Shown here piece after piece: positions 1-7,797 of a stretch of 64,000 bases of DNA. Location of the stretch: the NCBI RefSeq assembly GCF_002218195.1, contig NZ_CP022336.1, positions 2,041,001 through 2,105,000 of the forward strand, given 5' to 3'. This DNA is from Sphingorhabdus sp. SMR4y. GTDB lineage: Bacteria > Pseudomonadota > Alphaproteobacteria > Sphingomonadales > Sphingomonadaceae. Position 1 is the stretch's first letter. Every line of letters starts with the position of its first letter. The notes under the pieces are model-generated. The model had not been told where the DNA came from. It ran no database searches and saw nothing but the letters and a program-made list of their open reading frames with translations. The position numbers were made by a program, and so were the translations under genes.

Positions 1-278
1 TCCTCGGCAGCAGCGGCAAGCCGCAGGCGATCAGCGAAGCCGAAGCGGCCCGCATTCTCAACACCAAGGAAGAAGCCGCCAACGCTCCGAAGGAACGGAT
101 CACGGTTGCCTACGAAATCGGCGACGAGGTCAAGGTCAAATCCGGCCCGTTCAACAGCTTCAACGGCATTGTCGAGGAACTGGATTTCGACAAGAACAAG
201 GTCAAGGTTTCGGTGTCCATTTTCGGACGCGCAACCCCGGTCGAACTGGACTTTGGCGAAGTCGACCTGATCAGCTAG
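1..278 (+). CDS. nusG: Transcription termination/antitermination protein NusG (3' part)
   Basis: Only the last 92 codons lie in the window and the 5' end is cut off. The C-terminal KOW domain is clear: [20 protein letters not shown] is the typical KOW loop, followed by the [14 protein letters not shown] strand and a short DLIS end. NusG binds RNA polymerase and couples it to Rho or to the ribosome through S10. Its place directly before rplK is the usual bacterial order (secE-nusG-rplK). The upstream Ala/Glu-rich stretch is the linker between the NGN and KOW domains. Confidence 0.95.
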   Translation, partial: LGSSGKPQAISEAEAARILNTKEEAANAPKERITVAYEIGDEVKVKSGPFNSFNGIVEELDFDKNKVKVSVSIFGRATPVELDFGEVDLIS

Positions 279-343
279 TTTTGTGTTCCGCGCCAGACGC
301 GGAACCGGTGCGGCAGGGACAAGCATTGCGATTGCCGCGCAAA

Positions 344-364
344 GCTCCGGATCAAGTCCGGAGC
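344..364. repeat. Perfect inverted repeat between nusG and rplK
   Basis: Arms GCTCCGGA and TCCGGAGC are separated by TCAAG. The hairpin has no following T-run, so it is not a typical terminator. The core TCCGGATCAAGTCCGGA resembles the dispersed 'cccggacttgatccggga' type palindromes common in alphaproteobacterial intergenic regions. It lies in the 208-base gap that also holds the untranslated leader of rplK, where a second weaker hairpin (about 399-432) could be a ribosomal-protein control element. Confidence 0.55.
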
Positions 365-486
365 ATATAGAATTTGAAACTCCGGTTTCGAATACCACTG
401 TGGGAGGAGGGTTCGCTCTCCGTTTGACCACTTAATTTGCGGGTGCGGCACTTTCGCCAATCCCAAAAGAATGAAAGGACTGCCAA

Positions 487-918
487 ATGGCTAAGAAAAT
501 TGATGGTTATATCAATTTGCAAGTACCAGCCGGTATTGCAAACCCATCCCCGCCAATCGGCCCGGCACTGGGTCAGCGCGGCGTTAATATCATGGAATTC
601 TGTAAGGCGTTCAACGCGGCTACGGACAAGCTGGAAAAAGGCACGCCGATCCCGACCAAGATCACGGTCTATGGCGATCGCAGCTTTACCTTTGAAACCA
701 AGACGCCACCGGCCAGCTATCTGATCAAGAAGCTCGCCAAGCTGAAAAAGGGTTCGAGCGAACCTGGCAAGGCTTCCGGCGGATCGATCAAGGCTTCGCA
801 GATCAAGGAAATTGCCGAAACGAAAATGGCCGATCTCAATGCCAACAGCATTGAACAGGCTATGAAAATCATTTCAGGCACCGCGCGCTCGATGGGCGTA
901 GATGTGGTGGAGGGATAA
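487..918 (+). CDS. rplK: Large-subunit ribosomal protein uL11
   Basis: 143 residues, the normal length for L11. L11 forms the GTPase-associated centre of the 50S subunit with 23S rRNA and the L10/L7/L12 stalk. The N-terminal [26 protein letters not shown] carries the conserved Pro-rich thiostrepton/switch region, and the C-terminal RNA-binding domain ends [13 protein letters not shown]. An AAAGGA Shine-Dalgarno motif precedes the start. The gene runs 4 bases short of rplA, whose ribosome-binding site lies in the last codons of rplK, so the two are co-translated. Confidence 0.98.
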   Translation: MAKKIDGYINLQVPAGIANPSPPIGPALGQRGVNIMEFCKAFNAATDKLEKGTPIPTKITVYGDRSFTFETKTPPASYLIKKLAKLKKGSSEPGKASGGSIKASQIKEIAETKMADLNANSIEQAMKIISGTARSMGVDVVEG

Positions 919-922
919 GAAC

Positions 923-1624
923 ATGGCGAAACTCTCCAAAAAAATGAAGGCGATCAACGAAAAAGTCGATCGCGAAAAGCTCTACGGCATCGACGAAGCG
1001 ATCAAGACGCTGAAAGATCTGGCATCGTCCTCGAAATTTGACGAGACGCTTGACGTCGCGATCAATCTCGGCGTTGACCCCCGCCATGCTGACCAGATGG
1101 TCCGCGGTGTGATCTCGCTTCCTGCCGGCACCGGCAAGGAAACCCGGGTCGCCGTATTTGCCAAGGATGCGAAAGCAGACGAAGCCAAGGAAGCGGGCGC
1201 CGACACGGTTGGTGCAGAAGATCTGATGGAAGCCATGCAGGGCGGCGATCTCAACTATGACCGCATCATTGCAACGCCTGACATGATGGGCGTAGTCGGC
1301 CGTCTCGGCAAGGTTCTCGGTCCGAAAGGCCTGATGCCGAACCCGAAACTCGGTACGGTGACCCCGAATGTCGCGCAAGCGGTCAAGGACGCCAAGGGCG
1401 GCCAGGTCGAATATCGCGTCGAAAAAGCCGGTATCATCCACAATGGCATCGGCAAGGTCAGCTTCTCCGAAGCCGATCTGCGCAAGAATTTCGATGCGCT
1501 GGTCAATGCCGTCATCAAGGCCAAGCCAGCCGGCGCCAAGGGCAGATATGTCCGCAAGGTCGGCCTGAGCACGACCATGGGCCCCGGTCTCAAGGTCGAT
1601 CTCGGCGAGATCGAAGGCGCCTGA
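923..1624 (+). CDS. rplA: Large-subunit ribosomal protein uL1
   Basis: 233 residues, close to the usual 230. L1 binds 23S rRNA at the mobile L1 stalk and helps release deacylated tRNA; in many bacteria it also represses its own operon. Typical stretches are [31 protein letters not shown] and the C-terminal [13 protein letters not shown] chose the ATG at 923 because GAGGGA lies just upstream and the protein then begins MAKLSKK as in homologues. An in-frame start 21 bases earlier would add residues and overlap rplK. A terminator follows at 1675. Confidence 0.98.
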   Translation: MAKLSKKMKAINEKVDREKLYGIDEAIKTLKDLASSSKFDETLDVAINLGVDPRHADQMVRGVISLPAGTGKETRVAVFAKDAKADEAKEAGADTVGAEDLMEAMQGGDLNYDRIIATPDMMGVVGRLGKVLGPKGLMPNPKLGTVTPNVAQAVKDAKGGQVEYRVEKAGIIHNGIGKVSFSEADLRKNFDALVNAVIKAKPAGAKGRYVRKVGLSTTMGPGLKVDLGEIEGA

Positions 1625-1674
1625 TTGGCCCCCGTCGCCCCGGCGCAAGCAGGGGATGACATTCTGATTTTCAG

Positions 1675-1705
1675 AAAAAGGCCGGGCGCGTTCCCGGCCT
1701 TTTTT
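1675..1705 (+). terminator. Rho-independent terminator after rplK-rplA
   Basis: An A-rich GGCCGGG arm and a CCCGGCC arm enclose a CGCGTT loop, followed by six T. This ends the rplK-rplA unit before the transglutaminase-like gene, so rplJ-rplL must have their own promoter. Confidence 0.85.
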
Positions 1706-1734
1706 CATGCGCGACAATTTCCGGAAGGACCGAC

Positions 1735-2514
1735 ATGACCCACTTGCAGATCAGCGCAGACCTGTCCTACCGCCTCGCCGCGCCCTGCACGATATTGGTC
1801 CAGGTCGAGGTCGCAGCGACCGCCGGACAGAAGCCGGTAGATGCGCGCATCGATATCGGTCCGGCAACCGGCAAAACCATCGTCCCCGCCCATGACGGCA
1901 TCGGCACCCGGCTGTGGACCACACAGCAGGAACAGCTCACCATCTCCTACGCCGCGCAGGTCGCGATCGACCGCGCCAACCCGGATTTTGCTGCCCTGCC
2001 CGCCACCGCCCTGCCCGACCTGCCGGGAGAGGCCGTGCCCTATCTGTTCAACTCGCTTTACTGTTCGGTTCACGCCTTCGACCAGCTGGTAGCCACCGAA
2101 TTTGCCGGACTGAACGGTGGCCCTCTGGTGGCCGCCATGGCCGACTATATCCGCCAGACCATGCGCTACGGATCGGACGCCGACAATGTCCACAATGATG
2201 CCGGACAGAGCTTTGCCGCGCGCAAGGGCGTGTGTCGCGACTATGCCCATATCCTGATCAGCATGGCGCGCTCGGCCAATATACCCGCGCGCTTTGCCAG
2301 CACCTATGCCCCCGACGTCTCACCGCAGGATTTCCACGCCGTGGCCGAAGTGTTTCTCGATGGCCGCTGGCATCTGGTCGACCCCACCGGGATGGCAAAG
2401 CCAAGCGATATGGCGGTCATCGGCATCGGCCGAGACGCCACCGATGTCTCCTTCCTCACCGCCTTCGGTGCGATGAACATGGTTGAGCAGAGAGTCCGCG
2501 TGACGCGCGCCTGA
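1735..2514 (+). CDS. Transglutaminase-like cysteine protease family protein
   Basis: 259 residues without a signal peptide. The N-terminal 100 residues form the beta-rich domain often found before bacterial transglutaminase-like domains. The core has the catalytic triad in the expected motifs: Cys167 in KGVCRDYAH, His201 in DFHAVAEV and Asp216 in LVDPTG. Members act as peptidases or amidases on unknown substrates, so a precise reaction cannot be given. GGAAGG precedes the ATG. It stands between the rplKA terminator and rplJ, an unusual place that suggests insertion into the ribosomal cluster. Confidence 0.88.
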   Translation: MTHLQISADLSYRLAAPCTILVQVEVAATAGQKPVDARIDIGPATGKTIVPAHDGIGTRLWTTQQEQLTISYAAQVAIDRANPDFAALPATALPDLPGEAVPYLFNSLYCSVHAFDQLVATEFAGLNGGPLVAAMADYIRQTMRYGSDADNVHNDAGQSFAARKGVCRDYAHILISMARSANIPARFASTYAPDVSPQDFHAVAEVFLDGRWHLVDPTGMAKPSDMAVIGIGRDATDVSFLTAFGAMNMVEQRVRVTRA

Positions 2515-2522
2515 AAAATCCA

Positions 2523-2678
2523 GCAATACAACCGACGCTTTTTCGACAGGACTGCACCCCCGACGCGTTCGCCATCGCCATGGGCCGTATCGACAAGCCA
2601 ACCGACACGAGAATCTGGAGCCATATCTTTATCGGAGACAAAGCCCATTATGGCGAGGTTGAGCCGGACATATTGCAA
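2523..2678 (+). pseudogene. Remnant of a GFA-family (glutathione-dependent formaldehyde-activating enzyme-like) gene
   Basis: The frame reads DAFAIAMGRIDKPTDT, then SHIFIGDKAHYGEV. This matches the C-terminal end of GFA/CENP-V-fold proteins (pattern: GTLDdPt... HIFvadKgdYyei). The zinc-binding Cys-rich N-terminal half is missing, no start codon or ribosome-binding site is present, and reading continues into unrelated sequence up to a stop at 2774. I read it as a decayed tail left after deletion. It rests on about 45 recognisable residues. Confidence 0.55.
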
Positions 2679-2928
2679 CAGAACGTTGACAATGTAGAGA
2701 ATCCCGCTAATGGCTGCTCTACAAATTGCGCTTCCCTCAAAAGAATCGCAATTTCCGTCCGAGACAGCCGGTGAGGGTAATTTGACCCTCTTAATTTCCA
2801 GCCTAGACGGGGATCAGTTTTTTCGTGTGGCAACACACGGGCACGCAGCCAGCGTTTTCTCACGCGGCAGAGCGACCAAAACCCCCCTTCGGATTATAAT
2901 GGTGCGGCAATTTGCCAAACCTTTCGCT

Positions 2929-3006
2929 CGTCATGCTGAACTTGTTTCAGCATCCCTCCGGGAAGCATCTTGCCGCCGGGGGTCCTGAAACAGGTTCAGG
3001 ATGACG
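2929..3006. repeat. Long imperfect inverted repeat upstream of rplJ
   Basis: The left arm CGTCATGCTGAACTTGTTTC and the right arm end GGTTCAGGATGACG are near-complementary over about 26 bases around a 24-base centre. Elements of the type 'cgtcatcctgaacttgtttcagg' recur in sphingomonad and other alphaproteobacterial intergenic DNA. It sits 54 bases before rplJ, so it may lie in or just before the rplJ leader. Confidence 0.65.
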
Positions 3007-3059
3007 ATAACTAGAATCGGATGTGGGTTTCGGCCCCCATCCACGTGAAGGAGCAAAAT

Positions 3060-3572
3060 ATGGATCGTGGTCAAAAGACCGAAGCGGTTGCCGCTCTGAA
3101 CGCTGTTTTCAAAGAGGCCGGGGTGGTCGTGGTCACACGCAACCTGGGTCTCACCGTGGCTCAGTCTACCGAGCTGCGGACGAAAATGCGGGACGAAGGC
3201 GCAAGCTTCAAAGTCTCTAAAAACCGCCTTGCCAAGCTGGCTCTGGAAGGAACCGACTATGCCCCGATAGCAGATATGCTGTCTGGTCCGGTCGCGCTCG
3301 CCACATCGGATGATCCGGTGGCCGCTGCAAAAATCGCAGTGGAATTTGCAAAAACCAACGACCGTTTGGAAATCGTTGGCGGCGCAATGGGTGACACCCT
3401 TCTCGACGAAGCAGGCGTAAAATCTCTGGCCTCCATGCCATCTCTTGATGAACTGCGCGGAACGATTGTTGGTCTGCTTGTCGCACCACAAACGAAAATC
3501 GCCCGGGTTGTCAAAGAACCAGCTGGAGCCCTTGCCCGTGTAGTTGGCGCTTATGCCGCTACCGGTGAATGA
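3060..3572 (+). CDS. rplJ: Large-subunit ribosomal protein uL10
   Basis: 170 residues. L10 anchors the L7/L12 dimers on the 50S stalk. The N-terminal rRNA-binding domain shows the TEAVAALNAVFKEAGVVVVT start and KVSKNRLAKLAL; the C-terminal helix (VVKEPAGALARVVGAYA) is the L7/L12 binding part. I chose the ATG at 3060 because AAGGAG lies 8 bases upstream and homologues start this way; an in-frame start at 3021 would add 13 unsupported residues. It is followed after 42 bases by rplL. Confidence 0.97.
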   Translation: MDRGQKTEAVAALNAVFKEAGVVVVTRNLGLTVAQSTELRTKMRDEGASFKVSKNRLAKLALEGTDYAPIADMLSGPVALATSDDPVAAAKIAVEFAKTNDRLEIVGGAMGDTLLDEAGVKSLASMPSLDELRGTIVGLLVAPQTKIARVVKEPAGALARVVGAYAATGE

Positions 3573-3614
3573 ATTTAACTTCTCAAATATTTAGAAAATT
3601 GGAGCGTATTTAAA

Positions 3615-3989
3615 ATGGCTGATATTGCAAAACTGGTCGAAGAACTTTCGAAACTCACCGTCATGGAAGCGGCTGAACTGTCCAAGGCACTGGAAGAAGA
3701 GTGGGGCGTTTCCGCTGCTGCTGCTGTTGCTGTTGCCGGTCCTGCTGCTGCAGGCGGTGGCGAAGCTGCTGAAGAGCAGAGCGAATTTGACGTAATCCTG
3801 ACCGGCGACGGCGGCAAGAAGATCCAGGTGATCAAGGAAGTCCGTGCGATTACCTCGCTGGGCCTCACCGACGCCAAGGCTCTCGTCGAAGGCGCACCGA
3901 AAGCGATCAAGGAAGGCGTTGCCAAAGCTGAAGCTGAAGAAATCAAGGCGAAGATCGAAGCAGCCGGCGGTACCGTCGAACTCAAATAA
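3615..3989 (+). CDS. rplL: Large-subunit ribosomal protein bL12 (L7/L12)
   Basis: 124 residues, the typical length. The N-terminal dimerisation helices ([20 protein letters not shown]) are joined by an Ala/Gly-rich hinge ([16 protein letters not shown]) to the factor-binding C-terminal domain ([20 protein letters not shown], then [20 protein letters not shown]). It recruits elongation factors to the ribosome. GGAGC precedes the start. A strong terminator follows, so the rplJL unit ends here and does not read on to rpoB, which lies 6 kb away. Confidence 0.98.
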   Translation: MADIAKLVEELSKLTVMEAAELSKALEEEWGVSAAAAVAVAGPAAAGGGEAAEEQSEFDVILTGDGGKKIQVIKEVRAITSLGLTDAKALVEGAPKAIKEGVAKAEAEEIKAKIEAAGGTVELK

Positions 3990-4013
3990 GCCTGACGGTT
4001 TATTACAGAAATT

Positions 4014-4048
4014 GGGGGTGGTTTCCGGCTTGGAAACCGCCCCTTTTT
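4014..4048 (+). terminator. Rho-independent terminator after rplL
   Basis: GGGGTGGTTTCC pairs with GGAAACCGCCCC around GGCTT and is followed by five T. It ends the rplJ-rplL transcript. Confidence 0.88.
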
Positions 4049-4194
4049 ATTGCAGTCTACATCACCCGATGGCCCATGAGCAGCCTTGCCTGCGCTTGTC
4101 TCGGTCTGGCGATCCCCGTCGCCGCTACACAATGAAAATCTGATCGCGAGCCTTTTCCTTTGCATCGGCACCGCGCCGCTATAAAACCCGGCGC

Positions 4195-4734
4195 ATGACC
4201 GACAATGATGACCTCGCCGCGCTGGTGCGCACGATTCCCGACTATCCGAAGCCGGGCATCCAGTTCCGTGACGTATCGACCCTGCTGCTCGACGGCCCGG
4301 CCTTTCGCCAGACCATCGACCGGATGATCGCGCTGGTCGATCCCGGCAGTTTCGACCTGATCGCCGGCATTGAAGCGCGCGGTTTCATCGTGTCTGCGGC
4401 GATGTCCTATGCGCTGGAAAAGGGCAAGGTGATGCTGCGCAAGCCGGGCAAATTACCCGGACGATCGGTCAGCATCGACTATGCACTGGAATACGGTACC
4501 GACCGGATCGAAATGCACGACGACGCGATCCGGCCCGGGCAGCGGGTGCTGCTGGTCGACGATCTGCTCGCCACCGGCGGCACCGCGATGGCCGGTGTAC
4601 AGTTGTTGCGCGGCCAGGGTGCGGTGGTCGAACGGGCCCTGTTCATCGTTGACTTGCCCGATCTCGGCGGGGGCAAGACTCTGGAAGCCGCTGGCGTGAA
4701 GCCAACAACGCTGATGGCCTTTGCCGGTGACTGA
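4195..4734 (+). CDS. apt: Adenine phosphoribosyltransferase
   Basis: 179 residues, normal for the enzyme, which makes AMP from adenine and PRPP in purine salvage. The PRPP-binding signature VLLVDDLLATGGTAMAG is intact; IPDYPKPGIQFRDVSTLL and GIEARGFI are the family's N-terminal landmarks. No Shine-Dalgarno motif is visible before the ATG, but TATAAA lies only 10 bases upstream, so the message could be almost leaderless. The last codons overlap the next gene, a nucleosidase-like protein that could supply adenine. Confidence 0.96.
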   Translation: MTDNDDLAALVRTIPDYPKPGIQFRDVSTLLLDGPAFRQTIDRMIALVDPGSFDLIAGIEARGFIVSAAMSYALEKGKVMLRKPGKLPGRSVSIDYALEYGTDRIEMHDDAIRPGQRVLLVDDLLATGGTAMAGVQLLRGQGAVVERALFIVDLPDLGGGKTLEAAGVKPTTLMAFAGD

Positions 4735-5446
4735 TACACAGCATCACATCGATCGCATAGCGGTCATAACCGGCGTGCAGGTTGAAGCTGATGCCTTTCT
4801 GAACGGGCATAGCGCACGCAAGCTAGGCAGCCCCTTTGGCGACTACCGGACGGTCGATCATCCGAGGCTGAACAAGACCCCGGCCAAGCTTGCGATAATA
4901 TGTTCGGGCATCGGCAAGGTTCATGCAGGCGCTGCCGCCATGTTTTTGCGGCAGCATTTCAAACCGGACTTGTTTCTTGTCATCGGAACTGCAGGACAGG
5001 TGAGCGATTTGGACGGTGACTGTTTTTATCTGCACCAAAGCCTGCAGGCCGACTATGGCACGCTGGAACGATTTGGCGATCACGAGGGCTTTACCCATTA
5101 TGACGCAGGGGCGTGGCCGATTGGTCCGGCCGACTGGTCTCCCTTTGCAGCGCTCGCCCAGCCGCAGGGGTTGGACCTTCCCCAGGCGCGGATCGCAACC
5201 GCCGACTGTTTCGTGAAATGCCCCGATCGCTCCGGCTATCTGCGCGACACTCTCAAGGCCGATCTGGTCGATATGGAGACCGCGGCGGTGGCCCAGGTTG
5301 CATCGCTGCTCGGGCTTCCCTGGGCCGGGATCAAGGCGGTCACCGACGGCGCCAACAGCGCTAGCAGCGGCGACTTTCACGCCAATCTCGAACGGGCCGC
5401 CAACCGCGCCGCCAGTGAGGCGGCGCGGTTCATAGAATTGCTGTAG
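4727..5446 (+). CDS. Nucleoside phosphorylase-superfamily protein (MTA/SAH nucleosidase-like)
   Basis: About 239 residues with the PNP/UDP superfamily fold: ICSGIGKVHAGAAA and LVIGTAGQV near the N-terminus, and the base/ribose-site motif DMETAAVAQVASLLGLPWAG followed by KAVTDGAN. Such enzymes cleave 5'-methylthioadenosine, S-adenosylhomocysteine or related nucleosides and release adenine, which fits the overlap with apt. There is no ATG; I chose GTG at 4727, with TTG at 4721 as alternative, both inside the end of apt, implying translational coupling. Exact substrate is open (MTA/SAH nucleosidase or hopanoid-associated phosphorylase). Confidence 0.85.
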   Translation: MTDTQHHIDRIAVITGVQVEADAFLNGHSARKLGSPFGDYRTVDHPRLNKTPAKLAIICSGIGKVHAGAAAMFLRQHFKPDLFLVIGTAGQVSDLDGDCFYLHQSLQADYGTLERFGDHEGFTHYDAGAWPIGPADWSPFAALAQPQGLDLPQARIATADCFVKCPDRSGYLRDTLKADLVDMETAAVAQVASLLGLPWAGIKAVTDGANSASSGDFHANLERAANRAASEAARFIELL

Positions 5447-5458
5447 CCAGACCCGTTC

Positions 5459-5514
5459 GTCCTGAGCCAGTCCATTCAGCAGCAATTCCGTAAGTCCTGA
5501 GCCTGTCGAAGGAT
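5459..5514. repeat. Two direct copies of GTCCTGAGCC between convergent genes
   Basis: GTCCTGAGCC occurs at 5459 and again at 5494; the second continues TGTCGAAGGA. The longer form 'gtcctgagcctgtcgaagga' is a dispersed intergenic repeat type in sphingomonads. It lies between the convergent nucleosidase and carotenoid oxygenase genes. Confidence 0.4.
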
Positions 5515-5546
5515 CGCCGCAGACGGATCAGCGAAAGCAGAAACGC

Positions 5547-6989
5547 CTAACTCGCCACCCAATTGCCGTGAAAGCCCGGCGGGATGCGATGGGGCAAGTG
5601 GATCACCGCCTGTGGTTCGCCAAGAAAATCATCGGCGTTGAGAATCTGCAGTTCCGTTTTCTCCTGCTCCGCATCGATCACCAGCCCGATCAACCAGCCT
5701 TCATCCTCGGCTGAATCCGGCGAGCGGGGCACGAAGACAAATTCACCCGGATGACGGCCCGGCCCGAAATCGCGGACCAGCTTGCTGCCGCTTTCCAGAT
5801 CATGTTTGAACAATTCGGTTCCCGCCATGTCCAGTTCGTCCTGATGGCCGGCCAGCGCAATATCGTAGATGTAGCGATAGGGCTGCGTCGTTTTCCGCTC
5901 GTCATAGCGGGGGAATTCCTGTGGGCGGTCATCGAGAATCGTGCGGTCGACCTTCTTGCTCACCGGGTCGACGGTCCAGCGTTCCAGTCTCGACCATTTG
6001 CCGCCGGGACCGAAGGTGGAACGCGCATAGGTGCTCTCGTGCACGACGACGTCGACAATAACCTTGCCCTCTGCGGTCTCGAAGGCATTGGCCGGATGAT
6101 AGACGTAGCAGGGCTCGTCCAGTTCGCACCATATCGTCTCCATGCCCAGTCCCTCGCGCGGACACAGGCCGACGCGAGCGCCATGCTCCGGGTTCCAGTC
6201 ATAGGGAAAGGCATAGCCGGCGAGCATCCGCTTCATCGAGAAAGTCGCGGGCAGATCAAAGACCAGCACATGGTTTTCGGTGATCTGGCAGTCGTGGATC
6301 GACGGGCCCTGGCGCACCGGGATCGGTTCCTCCCGGCGTACCTTGCCCTGCTTGTCCACCACCACGTGCCAGACCTTGTCCATCACCGGCGCATCGTAAC
6401 AGACGGCGTGCATCTCGCCCGTCGCCGGATCGAGATGGGGGTGGGCAGAAAATGCATGTTTGAGACTATTATCGAAAGGATTATGCGCAATAGTGTCCAG
6501 TTCTGCAGACATTTCGACCGGAAATCCCCCCGCTTCGACAATCGCGAAGGTGCGGCCGTTGACACCGATGATATTGGTATTGGCATTGTCGGTCCGGGGC
6601 TTGCGGGTGCCGGGCTTGCGCTTTTCACCGAGCGTATCACTCACCTTGTTCGAGCGGATCCAGCGGTTGCGATACCATTGCGCCTTGCCCTCGGCGATCC
6701 GCACGCCATGGGCCATGCCGTCGCCGGTAAACCAGTGGTAGCTGGCCTCTTCGGGTGTATCGACCGGGTTCGGACCAATGCGCAAATAACGACCATCCAG
6801 CCCGGCGGGGATTTCGCCTTCCACGGCCAGATCCGCCAGCGTTAATTCTTCGGTCATCGGCCGGTGCACACCGGTCAGATAGGGATGACCGCCTTCCGGC
6901 GCGCTCAGCCTTTTGCGGTTGAAGTTCGACACGGCGCCCATGACAGGCGTGACGGCAGCACGGATAGTTTTTTCGATTGCGGAAGCCAT
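5547..6989 (-). CDS. Carotenoid oxygenase family protein (carotenoid/stilbene cleavage dioxygenase)
   Basis: 480 residues, full length for the RPE65/CCD family, which cleaves C=C bonds of carotenoids or phenylpropenoids such as lignostilbene with a non-haem Fe(II). The four iron-binding histidines can be placed: His183 (AHPHLDP), His232 (SIHDCQ), His298 (YHPANAFE) and His474 (PPGFHGNWV). Family landmarks GRYLRIGPNPV and HWFTGDGMAHGV are present. There is no signal peptide. A TetR regulator is divergently encoded 112 bases away and probably controls it. Sequence alone does not separate carotenoid from stilbene substrates. Confidence 0.93.
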   Translation of the reverse strand: MASAIEKTIRAAVTPVMGAVSNFNRKRLSAPEGGHPYLTGVHRPMTEELTLADLAVEGEIPAGLDGRYLRIGPNPVDTPEEASYHWFTGDGMAHGVRIAEGKAQWYRNRWIRSNKVSDTLGEKRKPGTRKPRTDNANTNIIGVNGRTFAIVEAGGFPVEMSAELDTIAHNPFDNSLKHAFSAHPHLDPATGEMHAVCYDAPVMDKVWHVVVDKQGKVRREEPIPVRQGPSIHDCQITENHVLVFDLPATFSMKRMLAGYAFPYDWNPEHGARVGLCPREGLGMETIWCELDEPCYVYHPANAFETAEGKVIVDVVVHESTYARSTFGPGGKWSRLERWTVDPVSKKVDRTILDDRPQEFPRYDERKTTQPYRYIYDIALAGHQDELDMAGTELFKHDLESGSKLVRDFGPGRHPGEFVFVPRSPDSAEDEGWLIGLVIDAEQEKTELQILNADDFLGEPQAVIHLPHRIPPGFHGNWVAS

Positions 6990-7043
6990 GGATATTTCCT
7001 TCTCGTTGAAAGCGGATTGGCAAATCGACTCGCTATGTTTATG

Positions 7044-7080
7044 ATGTTAACATGACAAAAAATGATAACAGTGTCAACAT
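7044..7080. promoter_or_regulatory. Candidate TetR operator between carotenoid oxygenase and regulator
   Basis: The divergent intergenic region holds a perfect 10-bp palindrome ATGTTAACAT (7044-7053), and ATGTTAACA is nearly mirrored by TGTCAACAT (7072-7080), with TGATAACA between. Such dyads next to a divergent TetR gene are typical operators. The assignment is inferred from position and symmetry. Confidence 0.5.
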
Positions 7081-7101
7081 TGCATCTTCTGAGGGGCAAA
7101 C

Positions 7102-7689
7102 ATGCCTCCAAATCTTCCAATGAACGCGGCGTACCATCATGGTGATTTGCGCGCGACAGCGTTGCAAATGGGGATGGAGCGGATCGAGAAACAGGATCAT
7201 CCCGAGCTTGGCCTGCGCGCCCTTGCCCGCGACCTGGGCGTGTCGGCAACCGCCCTGTACCGCCATTTTCCGAACAAGGACGCGCTGCTCGATGCGCTGG
7301 CCCTGGAAGCGCTCGGCCGCCTCGGTTCCCATCAGGCCCGGGCGGCCAGAGACGCCGGTGGTGGCCGGGAAGGTTTCGTTGAGGTCGGGATCACCTATGT
7401 CACATGGGCGGTGGAAAATCCTGCCCTGTTCCGGCTCATCTACACCCGCGTCGGCAAGGTGGATTTCGATTGCGACCCGACCGAGATGGGCGAGGCCTTC
7501 ACGCAGTTGCGCGCGGGAATTGCAGCGGCGATGCCTGATGACATGACCGCCGAGCAACGCAATGTCGCGGCCTTGCACGCCTGGTCGCTGGTCCACGGCC
7601 TGGCGATGCTGATCCTTGACGGTCAGGTGGATTATGATCCGGAGATGGTGCGCAAAACCGTGGTCATGACGGATTTCCGTTCACCCTGA
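7102..7689 (+). CDS. TetR/AcrR family transcriptional regulator with WHG-type C-terminal domain
   Basis: 195 residues. The N-terminal helix-turn-helix is clear: LGLRALARDLGVSATALYRH, then FPNKDALLDALA. The C-terminal half contains AALHAWSLVHGLAML, the hallmark of the WHG (TetR_C_33) ligand-binding domain. GAGGGG lies before the ATG at 7102; homologues often begin at a Met followed by YHHGDLR, so the ATG at 7123 is possible. It is divergent from the carotenoid oxygenase and most likely represses it and itself until an apolar ligand binds. Confidence 0.9.
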   Translation: MPPNLPMNAAYHHGDLRATALQMGMERIEKQDHPELGLRALARDLGVSATALYRHFPNKDALLDALALEALGRLGSHQARAARDAGGGREGFVEVGITYVTWAVENPALFRLIYTRVGKVDFDCDPTEMGEAFTQLRAGIAAAMPDDMTAEQRNVAALHAWSLVHGLAMLILDGQVDYDPEMVRKTVVMTDFRSP

Positions 7690-7797
7690 TCCACTCGCAG
7701 CCTGTCCCGATCGGCAGTCCGATCTGCTTAACCTGCCTTTTACCAGCGTCTGCTAGCTTCGCTCGGCGCAGAACAGGCGGGATCCAGAACAAAGATA

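Noticed and set aside
2515-3059. A second intact gene between the transglutaminase-like gene and rplJ
   Set aside because: The frames here have no start signals; the only recognisable content is a GFA remnant and an inverted repeat.
5751-6845. A 364-codon frame on the plus strand inside the carotenoid oxygenase gene
   Set aside because: Antisense to a gene with all four iron histidines; shadow of codon bias.
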